A DNA stretch of 64,000 nucleotides from Paraburkholderia sp. BL21I4N1 (GCF_002973525.1 NZ_PVEN01000001.1:496001-560000), one strand, 5' to 3'; shown: positions 34,638-43,406, counted from the stretch's first letter. Program-made: numbers and translations. The notes: generated from the letters alone by a model not told the origin.

Positions 34638-35026
34638 ACGACGAAGATCGCTACGAAGCGGGACTCGATGTGCGCCGCGCGGTGCTGGGCAGCGCGCATG
34701 TCGACCGGTCGCTGGCGAACCGCACGGAGCTGACGGAAGAATTCCAGAACCTGATCACGCGCTACGCGTGGGGCGAAATCTGGACGCGCGACGGCTTGCC
34801 GCGTCATACGCGCAGCTTGCTGACCATCGCGATGATGGTGGCGCTCAATCGCGGCGAAGAACTGGCGTTGCATTTGCGCGCTGCGAAGAACAATGGCGTG
34901 ACACGCGAGCAGATTAAAGAAGTGCTGTTGCAAACCGCGATTTATTGCGGCGTGCCGGCGGCGAATTCGGCGTTCCATCTCGCCGATAAACTGTTCCGCG
35001 AAGACGATGCGGCGGCTGCGCCTTAA
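34634..35026 (+). CDS. pcaC: 4-carboxymuconolactone decarboxylase (PcaC)
   Basis: It decarboxylates 4-carboxymuconolactone to 3-oxoadipate enol-lactone, the substrate of PcaD. The 130-residue protein is an all-helical member of the CMD/AhpD-like family: EFQNLITRYAWGEIWTRDGLPRHTRSLLTIAMMVAL, then EELALHLRAAKNNGVTREQIKEVLLQTAIYCGVPAANSAF, which is the conserved core with the catalytic His of LHLRAA. It is the last gene of the operon; a strong terminator follows 40 bases later. pcaHG and pcaF, needed for the complete protocatechuate route, are not in this window. Confidence 0.93.
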   Translation: MNDEDRYEAGLDVRRAVLGSAHVDRSLANRTELTEEFQNLITRYAWGEIWTRDGLPRHTRSLLTIAMMVALNRGEELALHLRAAKNNGVTREQIKEVLLQTAIYCGVPAANSAFHLADKLFREDDAAAAP

Positions 35027-35067
35027 CGTTGTCACGCTGTCACAGCTGTCACGCTGTGAAGCAACGA

Positions 35068-35100
35068 AACGCGCGCCGGTCAAACGGCGCGCGTTTTTTT
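35068..35100 (+). terminator. rho-independent terminator of the pca operon
   Basis: The stem AACGCGCGCCG...CGGCGCGCGTT with a six-base loop is followed by TTTTTT. It ends almost exactly at the stop of the convergent TetR gene. Confidence 0.92.
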
Positions 35101-35836
35101 ATGCGGCGCCGCGTTCGCGCTCGTTCGGCGCGGCAGAGGCCGTGGTGGCCGCTGCTGGAGTCACCGCGCTCGCCGGCAATTCCAAACGCACCGCGCGCAA
35201 CACCGTGTCTTTGATCACGTTGCGCCAATGCGCGAGCGCCGTCTTGTCCATTAGCGGTTCGCCGAGGAACGCGCCCAACGTGTACTGGTTGGCGTTATAA
35301 AAATAGCCGAGCGACGCAATCATCAGATACACGTCGCGCGCTGCGACGTCGGCGCGAAACACCTGTTGCGCCTTGCCCGCATCCAGTAACTGCTGCACGA
35401 CAGAAATCGCGTAGCCGGAAATCTCTTTCAGCTTGAGCGACTTCTTCGCATGCTTGCCTTGATGCAGATTCTCGCTCGACAGTAGCGTGACGAACTCGGG
35501 ATGATCGAGGTAATACTGCCAGACGAATTCCACCATCTGTTCGAGACCGTGCGCGGGATCGTCCAGATCGAGATGGAGTTGGCTTTCCGCCTCGTTGAAC
35601 TGCGTGTAGATCGTTTCCAGCACCTCGACGAACAACTGTTCCTTGCTGCCGAAGTAGTAGTAGATCATGCGGTCGTGCGAGCGCGCAGCCTTCGAAATAC
35701 TCTCGATCCGGCCACTCGCATAGCCTTGCTTCGCGAAGACCTTGATGGCCGCCTTGAGAATCTTGGCGCGCGTATCTTGCGCCTGCTTCGCACGGATGCC
35801 GGTAGCGCCCGGCTTGCGGGCGGCAGTGGAACTCAT
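35099..35836 (-). CDS. TetR/AcrR-family regulator
   Basis: A 245-residue one-component repressor. The helix-turn-helix is near the N-terminus (TRAKILKAAIKVFAKQGYASGRIESISKAARSHDRMIYYYFGSKEQLF), and the rest is the ligand-binding helical domain with an Ala/Thr-rich tail. It is encoded divergently from the 6-hydroxynicotinate-reductase-like gene, so it probably controls the N-heterocycle cluster. A GTGTAG-N6-CTACAC palindrome in the shared region is the likely operator. The start at 35836 was chosen; an alternative ATG 42 bases upstream is possible. The ligand may be the substrate or a pathway intermediate (inference). Confidence 0.87.
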   Translation of the reverse strand: MSSTAARKPGATGIRAKQAQDTRAKILKAAIKVFAKQGYASGRIESISKAARSHDRMIYYYFGSKEQLFVEVLETIYTQFNEAESQLHLDLDDPAHGLEQMVEFVWQYYLDHPEFVTLLSSENLHQGKHAKKSLKLKEISGYAISVVQQLLDAGKAQQVFRADVAARDVYLMIASLGYFYNANQYTLGAFLGEPLMDKTALAHWRNVIKDTVLRAVRLELPASAVTPAAATTASAAPNERERGAA

Positions 35837-35970
35837 GGCGGTCTCGGCTCTCTTTGTTGGCGTCACGTTGAGCGGCATGCTACACCCGATGTCGCGTTGC
35901 ACCATTGAAGTGAACGCCGGGAAACACGTTGCGCAGACTAATTTGATCGAGTAGATTTCTAACGACTTTG

Positions 35971-35988
35971 GTGTAGCGGATACTACAC
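35971..35988. promoter_or_regulatory. candidate TetR operator (GTGTAG-N6-CTACAC)
   Basis: A perfect six-base inverted repeat with a six-base spacer lies between the divergent TetR and reductase genes. Another CTACAC occurs at 35880-35885. The size and place suit a TetR dimer site. Confidence 0.6.
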
Positions 35989-36081
35989 GAATGGTGAGTG
36001 ACCGCAACATGGAAAGCGGCGAAGCACGCGAAAACGCCTTGAAACAAGGGCTATTCGTCAGCCGGAGCAGGACCGATTGTA

Positions 36082-37689
36082 ATGTCGTCGTATGGAAACC
36101 CCGCCATGACAGAACATACGAAGGTCGATTTCGGTGCCGAGCGCGTCGACGGTGACATCGCCTCGACGCCTGGTCCCACCGTGCTCGAAAAAGCCGCGCC
36201 GCGCAGCGAGCGCATGGCGACGAACAAGATCGAGTGCAATGCCTGCCCGGTGCTTTGCCAGATATCCGAAGGCCGCACCGGCGCGTGCGATCGCTATGCG
36301 AATGCGCAGGGAAGGTTGATTCGCGTCGATCCCGTGGTGTTTCTGTCGCGTGCGAATGCCGCCGATACCACGATCGAATTTGGTGCAACGTCTTCCACGC
36401 AAGATCCGGTTTCCGACCAGCCGTTGTTTGTCACGGGTATTGGTGCATCCTCCACGTATCCCGACTACAAGCCCGCGCCGTTTATCGTCGCGTCGAAACT
36501 CGACGACGTCGATATGATCACCGTTGTCTCGGAAGGGATTTTCAGCTACTGCAGCTTCAAGGTGAAGATCGACACCGACCGCTTTCTCGGCCCTGAACAA
36601 TCGAATGTGCGTTGCCAGGGCGAGATCGTCGGCCACGTCACGACCGCGGAGTACGGCTCGCAAATGCTGAGCCTCGGTGGCGTGCATCATCTGACCGGCG
36701 GCAGCAAGAAAGAAGGCCGCGTGACCTGCGATACGATGCTCGCGCTCGGCAACAAGCAAGCCGTGGAGTTCACGATCGACGGCGGCGCGAGTCTGGTGAT
36801 TCGTGCGGGTGCCGCGCCGATCGTGGACGGTGTCGAAGAACAGCGCATGCGGGTGGGGTGCGGTTCGGCCACCATCGGCATCTTTGCGAAACAATGGTTC
36901 GGTCACGTCGATGAAGTGGTCGTGGTGGACGATCACATTACCGGTGTATTGACGGAACATCAGGCGGGCCGTTGTCTCGGCATGGCGCGTTCGGGTCTGA
37001 AGATTCGCGGACGTAAATCGACGCCGGGCCGTTATTTTCAGGTGGCGAATCCCGGCACCGGTTGGGGCGGCACCGACATTCACGATCCGCTGGCGATTGT
37101 CGAAGGTTTCGATCCGACCGTCGCGAAGCCGGGCATGCGCCTGCTGATGGTGTCGACGACCGGCGAACACGCGCAGTGGTATGAACTGGATCACGAACTC
37201 GTGCCGCGTATCGCGCCAATGCCGGACGCCGTGCGCCGCACGGTCGAACGGATTGGCGAGAATTGCGAGCCGTCGCTCGCCAGCGTGCTGTTTCTCGGCG
37301 GCGCGGGCGGCAGTTTGCGCGCGGGCGCGACCGAGAACCCGGTGCTGCTCACGCGCGCGATCAAACAGAAGCTCGTCAACGTGACCTGCGGCGGCGCGCC
37401 GGCTTATGTGTGGCCGGGTGGCGGCATCACTGTCATGGTGGATGTCGCGCGTATGCCGGACCATTCGTTCGGTACGGTGCCGACGCCCGCGCTCGTTGCG
37501 CCGATCGAGTTCACCATGACGTATGACGCCTATCGTGATCTTGGCGGCCATCTCGACGCGGTGCGTTCGCTGGAGAGCGTGCTGGCGAATGGGCCGGATC
37601 ATACGGAGGGCGCGCCGCTTGCGCGCCGTACGCTGGCGCGCAATCCTGACAATCCGTGGCCGCCGGCCATGCCGCCGATGCTCGGTTAA
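36082..37689 (+). CDS. 6-hydroxynicotinate reductase-like iron-sulfur protein
   Basis: A 535-residue redox protein resembling 6-hydroxynicotinate reductase (Hnr) of anaerobic nicotinate fermenters, which reduces 6-hydroxynicotinate to 1,4,5,6-tetrahydro-6-oxonicotinate. Near the N-terminus is a Cys cluster C52-x2-C55-x3-C59-x9-C69 (CNACPVLC...GACDRY), as in an Fe-S domain. Single Cys residues further in (SYCSFKV, VRCQGE, RCLGM, NVTCGG) may serve other cofactors. An alternative start is ATG 36106. The gene heads a cluster that also encodes an enamidase-like enzyme and a NicAB-type hydroxylase, which strongly supports an N-heterocycle ring-reduction role. The true substrate is not proven. Confidence 0.8.
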   Translation: MSSYGNPAMTEHTKVDFGAERVDGDIASTPGPTVLEKAAPRSERMATNKIECNACPVLCQISEGRTGACDRYANAQGRLIRVDPVVFLSRANAADTTIEFGATSSTQDPVSDQPLFVTGIGASSTYPDYKPAPFIVASKLDDVDMITVVSEGIFSYCSFKVKIDTDRFLGPEQSNVRCQGEIVGHVTTAEYGSQMLSLGGVHHLTGGSKKEGRVTCDTMLALGNKQAVEFTIDGGASLVIRAGAAPIVDGVEEQRMRVGCGSATIGIFAKQWFGHVDEVVVVDDHITGVLTEHQAGRCLGMARSGLKIRGRKSTPGRYFQVANPGTGWGGTDIHDPLAIVEGFDPTVAKPGMRLLMVSTTGEHAQWYELDHELVPRIAPMPDAVRRTVERIGENCEPSLASVLFLGGAGGSLRAGATENPVLLTRAIKQKLVNVTCGGAPAYVWPGGGITVMVDVARMPDHSFGTVPTPALVAPIEFTMTYDAYRDLGGHLDAVRSLESVLANGPDHTEGAPLARRTLARNPDNPWPPAMPPMLG

Positions 37690-37718
37690 CCGGTTACCCG
37701 GCTCACGTGACGAACGCA

Positions 37719-38666
37719 ATGAACCCCACTCGCACCCCGCTCGATGCGACCCGCTGGCACTGGCAGCACGGGCCGATCGATCTGATCCTCGACGCCGATG
37801 GCGAACCCGCGGCGCTGCGAGCCGCTTATGACGCCTGCTGGGCGCGCTTTGTCGATGTATTAGCGGAACTGGTGGGCGAGTTGCCGCTGCTTCGGCAGCC
37901 GGTGCGGCATCAAGCGTCGCCAGGCGATAGCGGACTGAAAGGGCCGATTGCTCGCCACATGTGGTCCGCGTGTCATCCGCATCGCGCGCGCTACATCACG
38001 CCGATGGCGGCCGTGGCCGGCAGCGTCGCCGACGAATTGATCGCCGCTTTCGCACGCAAGGGGATCTCACGCGCGTATATCAACAACGGCGGCGACATCG
38101 CGCTGTATTTGACCGAAGGACAGCAATACCGCATCGGCGTGTTCGCGGACCTCGCGCGGTTCTCCGGCGCAAGACTCTCGACCGGTCACTCACTCGACGC
38201 CGGCCTGACGCTCGACGCCACCCAGCCGATTCGCGGCATCGCGACCAGCGGCTGGCGCGGCCGCAGTTTCAGCCTCGGCATTGCCGACAGCGTGACCGTG
38301 CTCGCGCGCGACGCCGCCACGGCCGACGCCGCCGCGACGATCATCGCCAACGCCGTGAATCTCGACCATGCAGGTATCGTGCGTCGTCCGGCATCGTCGT
38401 TGAAAGACGATAGCGATCTCGGCGACCTGCTCGTCACCGTCGACGTCCCCGCATTACCGCAACCGTTGATCGATTTCGCGCTGGCACGTGGCGTCGACAC
38501 CGCGCGGCGTCTGCGCGAACAAGGCCTGATAGAGGGCGCCGCACTGTTCCTGCAAGGACGGGTGCGCGTCGCCGGACTTCACGAGGACACCCGTACCGGC
38601 GCGCTGCTCACCCAGCGCGCTCCAATGAACAAGGAGGCTCCGTGTTCGAAATACGCCGCGTGCTGA
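37719..38666 (+). CDS. UPF0280-family protein (ApbE-like fold)
   Basis: A 315-residue protein of the UPF0280 family, related in fold to ApbE flavin transferases. Typical segments are HMWSACHPHRARYITPMAAVAGSVADELIAAFARKG near residue 80, then AYINNGGDIALYL and IRGIATSGWRGRSFSLGIADSVTVLA (the GIATSG motif resembles the ApbE threonine/FMN region). The function is not established. In this cluster it might attach or shape a cofactor for the reductase encoded just upstream (inference). The start ATG at 37719 lies 30 bases after the reductase stop. The 3' end overlaps the next gene by 25 bases. Confidence 0.78.
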   Translation: MNPTRTPLDATRWHWQHGPIDLILDADGEPAALRAAYDACWARFVDVLAELVGELPLLRQPVRHQASPGDSGLKGPIARHMWSACHPHRARYITPMAAVAGSVADELIAAFARKGISRAYINNGGDIALYLTEGQQYRIGVFADLARFSGARLSTGHSLDAGLTLDATQPIRGIATSGWRGRSFSLGIADSVTVLARDAATADAAATIIANAVNLDHAGIVRRPASSLKDDSDLGDLLVTVDVPALPQPLIDFALARGVDTARRLREQGLIEGAALFLQGRVRVAGLHEDTRTGALLTQRAPMNKEAPCSKYAAC

Positions 38667-39232
38667 CGCACGTCGAAGACATCTTTCACGAATTCGGCCC
38701 TGCGCCCGCGCAGCCGCTCAGACGCGGCGCGATTGCCGCGGTGATGACGAACCCATTTGCCGGCCGTTACGAAGCGAAAATCGAGCACGCCATGGAAGCG
38801 CTCAAGCCGATCGGCTTCGATATGGCGCAACGCTTGCTCGCGGCGATGGCGGTGCCGCATGCGTCGATCGAGAGCTACGGCAAGGGCGCGATTGTCGGCG
38901 CACGCGGCGAACTCGAACATGGCGCGCTTTGGCATGTTCCCGGCGGCTATGCGATGCGCGAGCTGCTGGAGAAAAACGGCGTGCCGACTCATGCAATCGT
39001 GCCGTCCACCAAGAAAGTCGGCGCACCGTCCACCGCGCTCGACGTGCCGCTCACGCACGTCAACGCGAGCTATGTGCGCAGCCACTTCGACGCGATCGAA
39101 GTGCGGGTGCCGGGTGCGCCTGCCGCCGACGAACTGGTGTACATCCTCGTGATGAGTACCGGGCAGCGCGTGCATGCGCGCGTTGGCGGTCTCGCGAAAG
39201 AGGCGATCGTGGGCGAGGACGGTTTGCGCTGA
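38642..39232 (+). CDS. PF06684 'amino acid synthesis' family protein, copy 1
   Basis: A 196-residue protein of the PF06684/DUF1185 family, whose function is unknown despite its name. It starts with GTG at 38642 inside the 3' end of the UPF0280 gene, a start fixed by a perfect AAGGAGG eight bases upstream. Conserved blocks are MTNPFAGRYEAKIE, YGKGAIVGARGELEHGALWH, STKKVGAPSTALDVPLTHVNASYVRSHFDAIEVR and a C-terminal GLAKEAIVGEDGLR. The next gene is a clear paralogue sharing every one of these blocks, so the pair may form a heteromer. By location it should act on an intermediate or support a cofactor of the N-heterocycle pathway. Confidence 0.8.
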   Translation: MFEIRRVLTHVEDIFHEFGPAPAQPLRRGAIAAVMTNPFAGRYEAKIEHAMEALKPIGFDMAQRLLAAMAVPHASIESYGKGAIVGARGELEHGALWHVPGGYAMRELLEKNGVPTHAIVPSTKKVGAPSTALDVPLTHVNASYVRSHFDAIEVRVPGAPAADELVYILVMSTGQRVHARVGGLAKEAIVGEDGLR

Positions 39233-39330
39233 CGAACGCGCGCGTCGAGCGAATTGCGCCGAATCGACAAGACCGCACCCGGCGCATCCGCAAGAAAAAG
39301 CCAAGCAGGCATCGAAACTCGGAGAGCGAA

Positions 39331-39915
39331 ATGGCAATCAAGCTTCGCAAGCTGGTCGTGCAGGTGGACGAAACACGCATTGAAATGGGCCAGACGATCG
39401 ATCCGCCCACGCGCCGCGCGGTCGCCATCGCGGTGATCGACAATCCGTACGCGGGTCGCTACGAGGCCAAACTCGACGCGTTGATCGAAGCCGGCGAAGA
39501 ACTCGGCGCGTTGCTCGGCAACAAGTGCGTCGAAGCGCTGGGCATTGCACCGGGCGATGCGCAGAGTTACGGCAAAGCCGCGATCGTCGGCGAGGCGGGT
39601 GAACTGGAACATGCCGCGGCGATCCTGCACCCCAAGCTTGGCGCGCCGCTACGGGTAGCGGTCGAAAAGGGCGCGGCGCTGGTGCCGTCGGCGAAGAAAA
39701 TGGGCACGCTCGGCACCGCGATCGACGTGCCGCTCGGCCATAAAGACGCCGCCTTCGTGCGCAGCCATTTCGACGCGATCGAAGCGCGCGTCTCGGACGC
39801 GCCGCGCGCGCACGAGATCGTCGTGGCAGTCGCGGTGACGGCCTCGGGCCGGCCGCTGCCGCGCATCGGCGGCTTGCAGGCGAGCGAGATCAAGGGCGAA
39901 GACGGTTTGCGCTGA
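39331..39915 (+). CDS. PF06684 'amino acid synthesis' family protein, copy 2
   Basis: A 194-residue paralogue of the preceding gene product. It shares VIDNPYAGRYEAKLD, YGKAAIVGEAGELEHAAA, SAKKMGTLGTAIDVPLGHKDAAFVRSHFDAIEAR and the C-terminal GEDGLR. It differs most at the N-terminus (IKLRKLVVQVDETRIEMGQ) and around residues 55-75. Tandem retention of two diverged copies suggests separate roles, not dosage. The ATG at 39331 has a GGAGAG site. There are 98 bases between the two copies, and the permease gene follows by 31 bases. The function is unknown; there is no signal peptide or membrane segment. Confidence 0.8.
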   Translation: MAIKLRKLVVQVDETRIEMGQTIDPPTRRAVAIAVIDNPYAGRYEAKLDALIEAGEELGALLGNKCVEALGIAPGDAQSYGKAAIVGEAGELEHAAAILHPKLGAPLRVAVEKGAALVPSAKKMGTLGTAIDVPLGHKDAAFVRSHFDAIEARVSDAPRAHEIVVAVAVTASGRPLPRIGGLQASEIKGEDGLR

Positions 39916-39946
39916 GTTAGCATTCGGTTATTTGCCGAGGGTCGCG

Positions 39947-41890
39947 ATGCTTTCGAATTTGCTGGTACAGCTGGTCAATGGACTCGCCGACGCGTCGACG
40001 CTGTTTCTCGTCGCCGCCGGTTTGTCGTTGATCTTCGGCGTGACGCGCATCGTCAACTTTGCGCACGGCTCGTTCTATATGTTCGGCATTTATGTCGCGT
40101 ATAGCATGGCGAGCCGTTTCGGCCATACCACCGGAGGCTTCTGGCTGTCCGTGCTGGCGGCCGCGCTGGTGGTCGCGGTGCTCGGCGCGCTGGTCGAAAT
40201 GATCGTGTTGCGGCGTATCTATCAGGCGCCTGAACTGTTCCATCTGCTGGCCACGTTCGCGCTGGTGCTGATCTTTCGCGACGCCGCGTTGTGGCTGTGG
40301 GGCCCGGAAGATCTGTTCGGGCCGCGTGCGCCGCATCTGGCGGGCGCGGTCGAATTCCTCGGCCACCCGCTGCCGACCTACGACATCGCATTGATCGTGA
40401 TCGGACCGGTGGTGTTGCTGCTGCTGTGGTACGCGTTGACGCGCACGCGTTGGGGCACGCTGGTGCGTGCCGCGACCCAGGACCGCGAAATGCTCGGCGC
40501 GCTCGGCATCAATCAGGCGTGGCTGTTTACCGGCGTGTTTTTCGTCGGCGCGTTTCTGGCCGGTTTGGGCGGCGCGCTGCAAGGGCCGCGCATGTCAGCG
40601 AACCTGTCGCTGGATCTGGAGACCATCGGCAACGCGTTCGTGGTGGTGGTGGTCGGCGGCATGGGCTCGATTCCGGGCGCGTTCGTCGCCGCGTTGATCA
40701 TCGCGGAGATCAAGGCGCTGTGTATCGGCATTGGGCACGTGACGATTTTCGGCGTCGGCGTGTCGTTGAGCCGCTTCACGCTGGTCGCCGAGTTTGTCGT
40801 GATGGCGGTAGTGCTGGTGGTGCGGCCGTGGGGCTTGCTGGGTCGTGCAACGGCCGCGGTGCGTGGGATGGCCGCGCCGGAATCGCCGCTGCGTCCGGCG
40901 GGCAAACGTCTCAAATGGCTGGCCGCGCTTGCGTTGCTGGTCCTCGTGCTGGCGCCGCTCGCGGCGAACGCTTTCCCCTATATGCCGGTGCTGCTGGTCG
41001 AGATTCTGATCGCCGTGCTGTTCGCCACGAGCCTGCATTTCATCATGGGACCCGGCGGTATGCACTCGTTCGGCCATGCCGCTTACTTCGGACTCGGCGC
41101 ATACGGCGCGGCGCTGTTCCTCAAGGTGCTGAATCTGCCGATGGAAGCCGCGCTGCTGCTCGGCCCGCTGCTTGCGGTGGGCGGCGCATTGGTGTTCGGC
41201 TGGTTCTGCGTGCGCCTCTCCGGCGTCTATCTCGCGATGCTGACGCTCGCGTTCGCGCAGATCGTCTGGTCGGTCGTGTTCCAATGGGACGATGTAACCG
41301 GCGGCAGCAACGGCGTTCTCGGCTTATGGCCGTCGAACTGGCTGTCGTCGCCGGTGGCGTTTTATTACCTGACGCTGGTGTGCGCCGTGATCGGCGTGTG
41401 GCTGTTGCGCAAGATGCTGTTTTCGCCGCTCGGCTACGCGATGCGCGCGTCGCGCGATTCCGTGCTGCGCGCCGAGGCAATCGGCATCGACGTCAAGCGC
41501 GTGCAGTGGGCGGCGTTCGTGATCGCTTCGCTGTTCTGCGGGCTGGCCGGTTCGCTTTATGCCTTCTCCAAAGGGACGATCTCGCCGGAAGTGATCAGTG
41601 TAAGCCGCTCGGTGGATGGCCTCGTGATGGTGCTGCTCGGCGGCTTGCAGACGCTGACCGGCCCGATTGTCGGCGCGGCGGTCTTCACGTGGCTGCAGGA
41701 CACCGTCGCGCGGCAGACCGATTATTGGCAGGCGCTGCTGGGCCTCGCGATCCTGCTGCTGGTGATTGCGTTTCCGCAAGGGATCGTCGGCTTTATCCGC
41801 GAGCGTTTCGGCGACGACACCGTCGACCACGCCGACAGCCGCGCCGTCGAATCTTCGCAACGCACGGCAGCGATCAAGGAGGGGCTATGA
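39947..41890 (+). CDS. fused LivH-LivM branched-chain-amino-acid-type ABC permease
   Basis: A 647-residue inner-membrane permease in which the two Liv-type permease domains are one chain. Residues 1-290 are LivH-like (LIFGVTRIVNFAHGSFYMFGIYVAY near the start; GMGSIPGAFVAALIIAEIKAL). A linker near 300-325 leads to the LivM-like half (MPVLLVEILIAVLFATSLHFIMGPGGMHSFGHAAYFGLGAY, then ALRAEAIGIDVKRVQWAAFVIASLFCGLAGSLYAF). Each half has the EAA-like loop that contacts the ATPases. Two ATPases follow at once, and a binding protein ends the cluster. The importer most likely takes up the N-heterocyclic acid that the cluster degrades. ATG 39947 is favoured by GAGGG upstream. Confidence 0.88.
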   Translation: MLSNLLVQLVNGLADASTLFLVAAGLSLIFGVTRIVNFAHGSFYMFGIYVAYSMASRFGHTTGGFWLSVLAAALVVAVLGALVEMIVLRRIYQAPELFHLLATFALVLIFRDAALWLWGPEDLFGPRAPHLAGAVEFLGHPLPTYDIALIVIGPVVLLLLWYALTRTRWGTLVRAATQDREMLGALGINQAWLFTGVFFVGAFLAGLGGALQGPRMSANLSLDLETIGNAFVVVVVGGMGSIPGAFVAALIIAEIKALCIGIGHVTIFGVGVSLSRFTLVAEFVVMAVVLVVRPWGLLGRATAAVRGMAAPESPLRPAGKRLKWLAALALLVLVLAPLAANAFPYMPVLLVEILIAVLFATSLHFIMGPGGMHSFGHAAYFGLGAYGAALFLKVLNLPMEAALLLGPLLAVGGALVFGWFCVRLSGVYLAMLTLAFAQIVWSVVFQWDDVTGGSNGVLGLWPSNWLSSPVAFYYLTLVCAVIGVWLLRKMLFSPLGYAMRASRDSVLRAEAIGIDVKRVQWAAFVIASLFCGLAGSLYAFSKGTISPEVISVSRSVDGLVMVLLGGLQTLTGPIVGAAVFTWLQDTVARQTDYWQALLGLAILLLVIAFPQGIVGFIRERFGDDTVDHADSRAVESSQRTAAIKEGL

Positions 41891-42696
41891 GCTTGCTGCG
41901 CGTCGCCGGCCTCTGTAAATCGTTCGGCGGTCTGAAGGCCGTGGACGACGTCTCCTTCGATCTCGAAGCCGGCCAACTGCTGGCCCTGCTCGGCCCGAAC
42001 GGCGCCGGCAAATCCACCTGTTTCAACATGGTCAACGGTCAGTTGGCGCCTTCGTCCGGCTCGATCCGGCTCAATGGTCAGGAACTCGTCGGCATGCGTC
42101 CGCGCGATATCTGGCGTCTGGGCGTTGGCCGCACGTTTCAGATCGCGGCGACCTTCAATTCGATGACGGTGCTGGAAAACGTGCAGATGGCGCTGGTCTC
42201 GCGCGAGCGCAAGACCTTCGGCCTGTGGAAGCCCGCGAGCGCACGCTATGCCGACGAAGCGCTCGCGCTGCTCGACCAGGTCGGCATGGCTGCCGACGCG
42301 CAGCGCGCTTGCGGCGTGCTCGCGTATGGCGACGTGAAGCGCGTCGAACTCGCCATTGCGCTCGCGAACCGCCCCAAGTTGCTGCTAATGGACGAACCCA
42401 CCGCCGGCATGGCGCCGAAGGAGCGCAACGAGTTGATGGCACTGACCAAGCGTCTCGTCACCGAACACCAGATCGGCGTGCTATTCACCGAGCACAGCAT
42501 GGACGTGGTGTTCGCCTACGCCGACCGCATGATCGTGCTGGCGCGTGGCAAGCTGATCGCCGAGGGCGACGCCGACACGATCCGCAACGACACGCGCGTG
42601 CAGGAAGTCTATTTCGGCACCGGCAAAACGTTCCAGCCGCGCGCGCCCTTGCATGAAACGGCGGGCGGTCAGCCAGGACGAGGAGCGCTGCAATGA
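41887..42696 (+). CDS. Liv-type ABC transporter ATPase (LivG-like)
   Basis: A 269-residue ATPase with Walker A GPNGAGKST near residue 37, the LivG-typical GVGRTFQIAATFNSMTVLENVQMAL segment, a signature region (VLAYGDVKRVELAIAL, in place of the strict LSYGxQR), and Walker B LLLMDEPTAGMAPKERNEL. It drives the fused permease encoded just upstream, whose stop it overlaps (ATGA). The next ATPase gene in turn overlaps its stop. The C-terminal 25 residues (GTGKTFQPRAPLHETAGGQPGRGALQ) are an extra, low-complexity tail. Confidence 0.9.
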   Translation: MSLLRVAGLCKSFGGLKAVDDVSFDLEAGQLLALLGPNGAGKSTCFNMVNGQLAPSSGSIRLNGQELVGMRPRDIWRLGVGRTFQIAATFNSMTVLENVQMALVSRERKTFGLWKPASARYADEALALLDQVGMAADAQRACGVLAYGDVKRVELAIALANRPKLLLMDEPTAGMAPKERNELMALTKRLVTEHQIGVLFTEHSMDVVFAYADRMIVLARGKLIAEGDADTIRNDTRVQEVYFGTGKTFQPRAPLHETAGGQPGRGALQ

Positions 42697-43406
42697 GCGA
42701 GCCGATGCTGAAAGTCTCCGGCCTCAACGCGTTCTATGGCCGCGCGCATATTCTGTTCGACGTCGGTATCGAAGTCGGTCGAGGTGAAGTCGTCGCGCTG
42801 ATGGGCCGCAACGGCGCCGGCAAATCGACCACGATGAAAGCGGTCATGGGACTACTGCCGCGCCGCCAGGGTGAGGTCACGTTTCGCGGACAGAACATCA
42901 GCGCGTTGCCGTCGTACAAGATTGCTCGCATGGGGATGGGCTTCGTTCCCGAAGACCGTCGCGTGTTCGCCGATCTGACGGTGATGGAGAACCTGGCCAC
43001 CGGCCGTCAGCCGCCGCGCGAAGGCGCGCCGCAATGGACGCCGGAGAAACTGTTTCGCCTGTTTCCCAATCTGGGTGAAATGCCGCGCCGCCCAGGCGGC
43101 CAGATGAGCGGCGGCGAGCAGCAGATGCTGACCGTATCGCGCACACTGATGGGCAATCCGTATCTGGTCTTGCTCGACGAGCCGTCCGAAGGCGTCGCGC
43201 CGGTGATCGTCGAACAGATGGCGAACATGATTCTCGAACTCAAGCGCGAAGGCCTGTCGATTCTATTGTCCGAACAGAACCTGCATTTCGCTGAACTGGT
43301 GAGCGACCGCGCTTATGTGCTCGAAAAAGGGCAGATCCGGTTTAGCGGCACGATCGGCGAACTCGCGCGGAACGAAACCGTGAGGCGCGCGTATCTGAGT
43401 GTGTGA
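42693..43406 (+). CDS. Liv-type ABC transporter ATPase (LivF-like)
   Basis: A 237-residue ATPase, normal for LivF. It has Walker A GRNGAGKSTTMKAVMGL near residue 35, the LivF-type GMGFVPEDRRVFADLTVMENL, signature MSGGEQQMLTVSRTLM, and Walker B YLVLLDEPSEGVAPVIVEQ. The H-loop is QNLHFAEL. It forms a heterodimer with the LivG-like protein encoded immediately upstream (ATGA overlap). The gene ends the transport block; a 99-base gap precedes the enamidase-like gene. Confidence 0.92.
   Translation: MSEPMLKVSGLNAFYGRAHILFDVGIEVGRGEVVALMGRNGAGKSTTMKAVMGLLPRRQGEVTFRGQNISALPSYKIARMGMGFVPEDRRVFADLTVMENLATGRQPPREGAPQWTPEKLFRLFPNLGEMPRRPGGQMSGGEQQMLTVSRTLMGNPYLVLLDEPSEGVAPVIVEQMANMILELKREGLSILLSEQNLHFAELVSDRAYVLEKGQIRFSGTIGELARNETVRRAYLSV

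Noticed and set aside
40291..41886. Long open frame running in-frame into the LivG-like gene from inside the permease gene
   Set aside because: It is the +1 shadow of the fused permease; the real ATPase starts at ATG 41887, at its family N-terminus and with an ATGA overlap.
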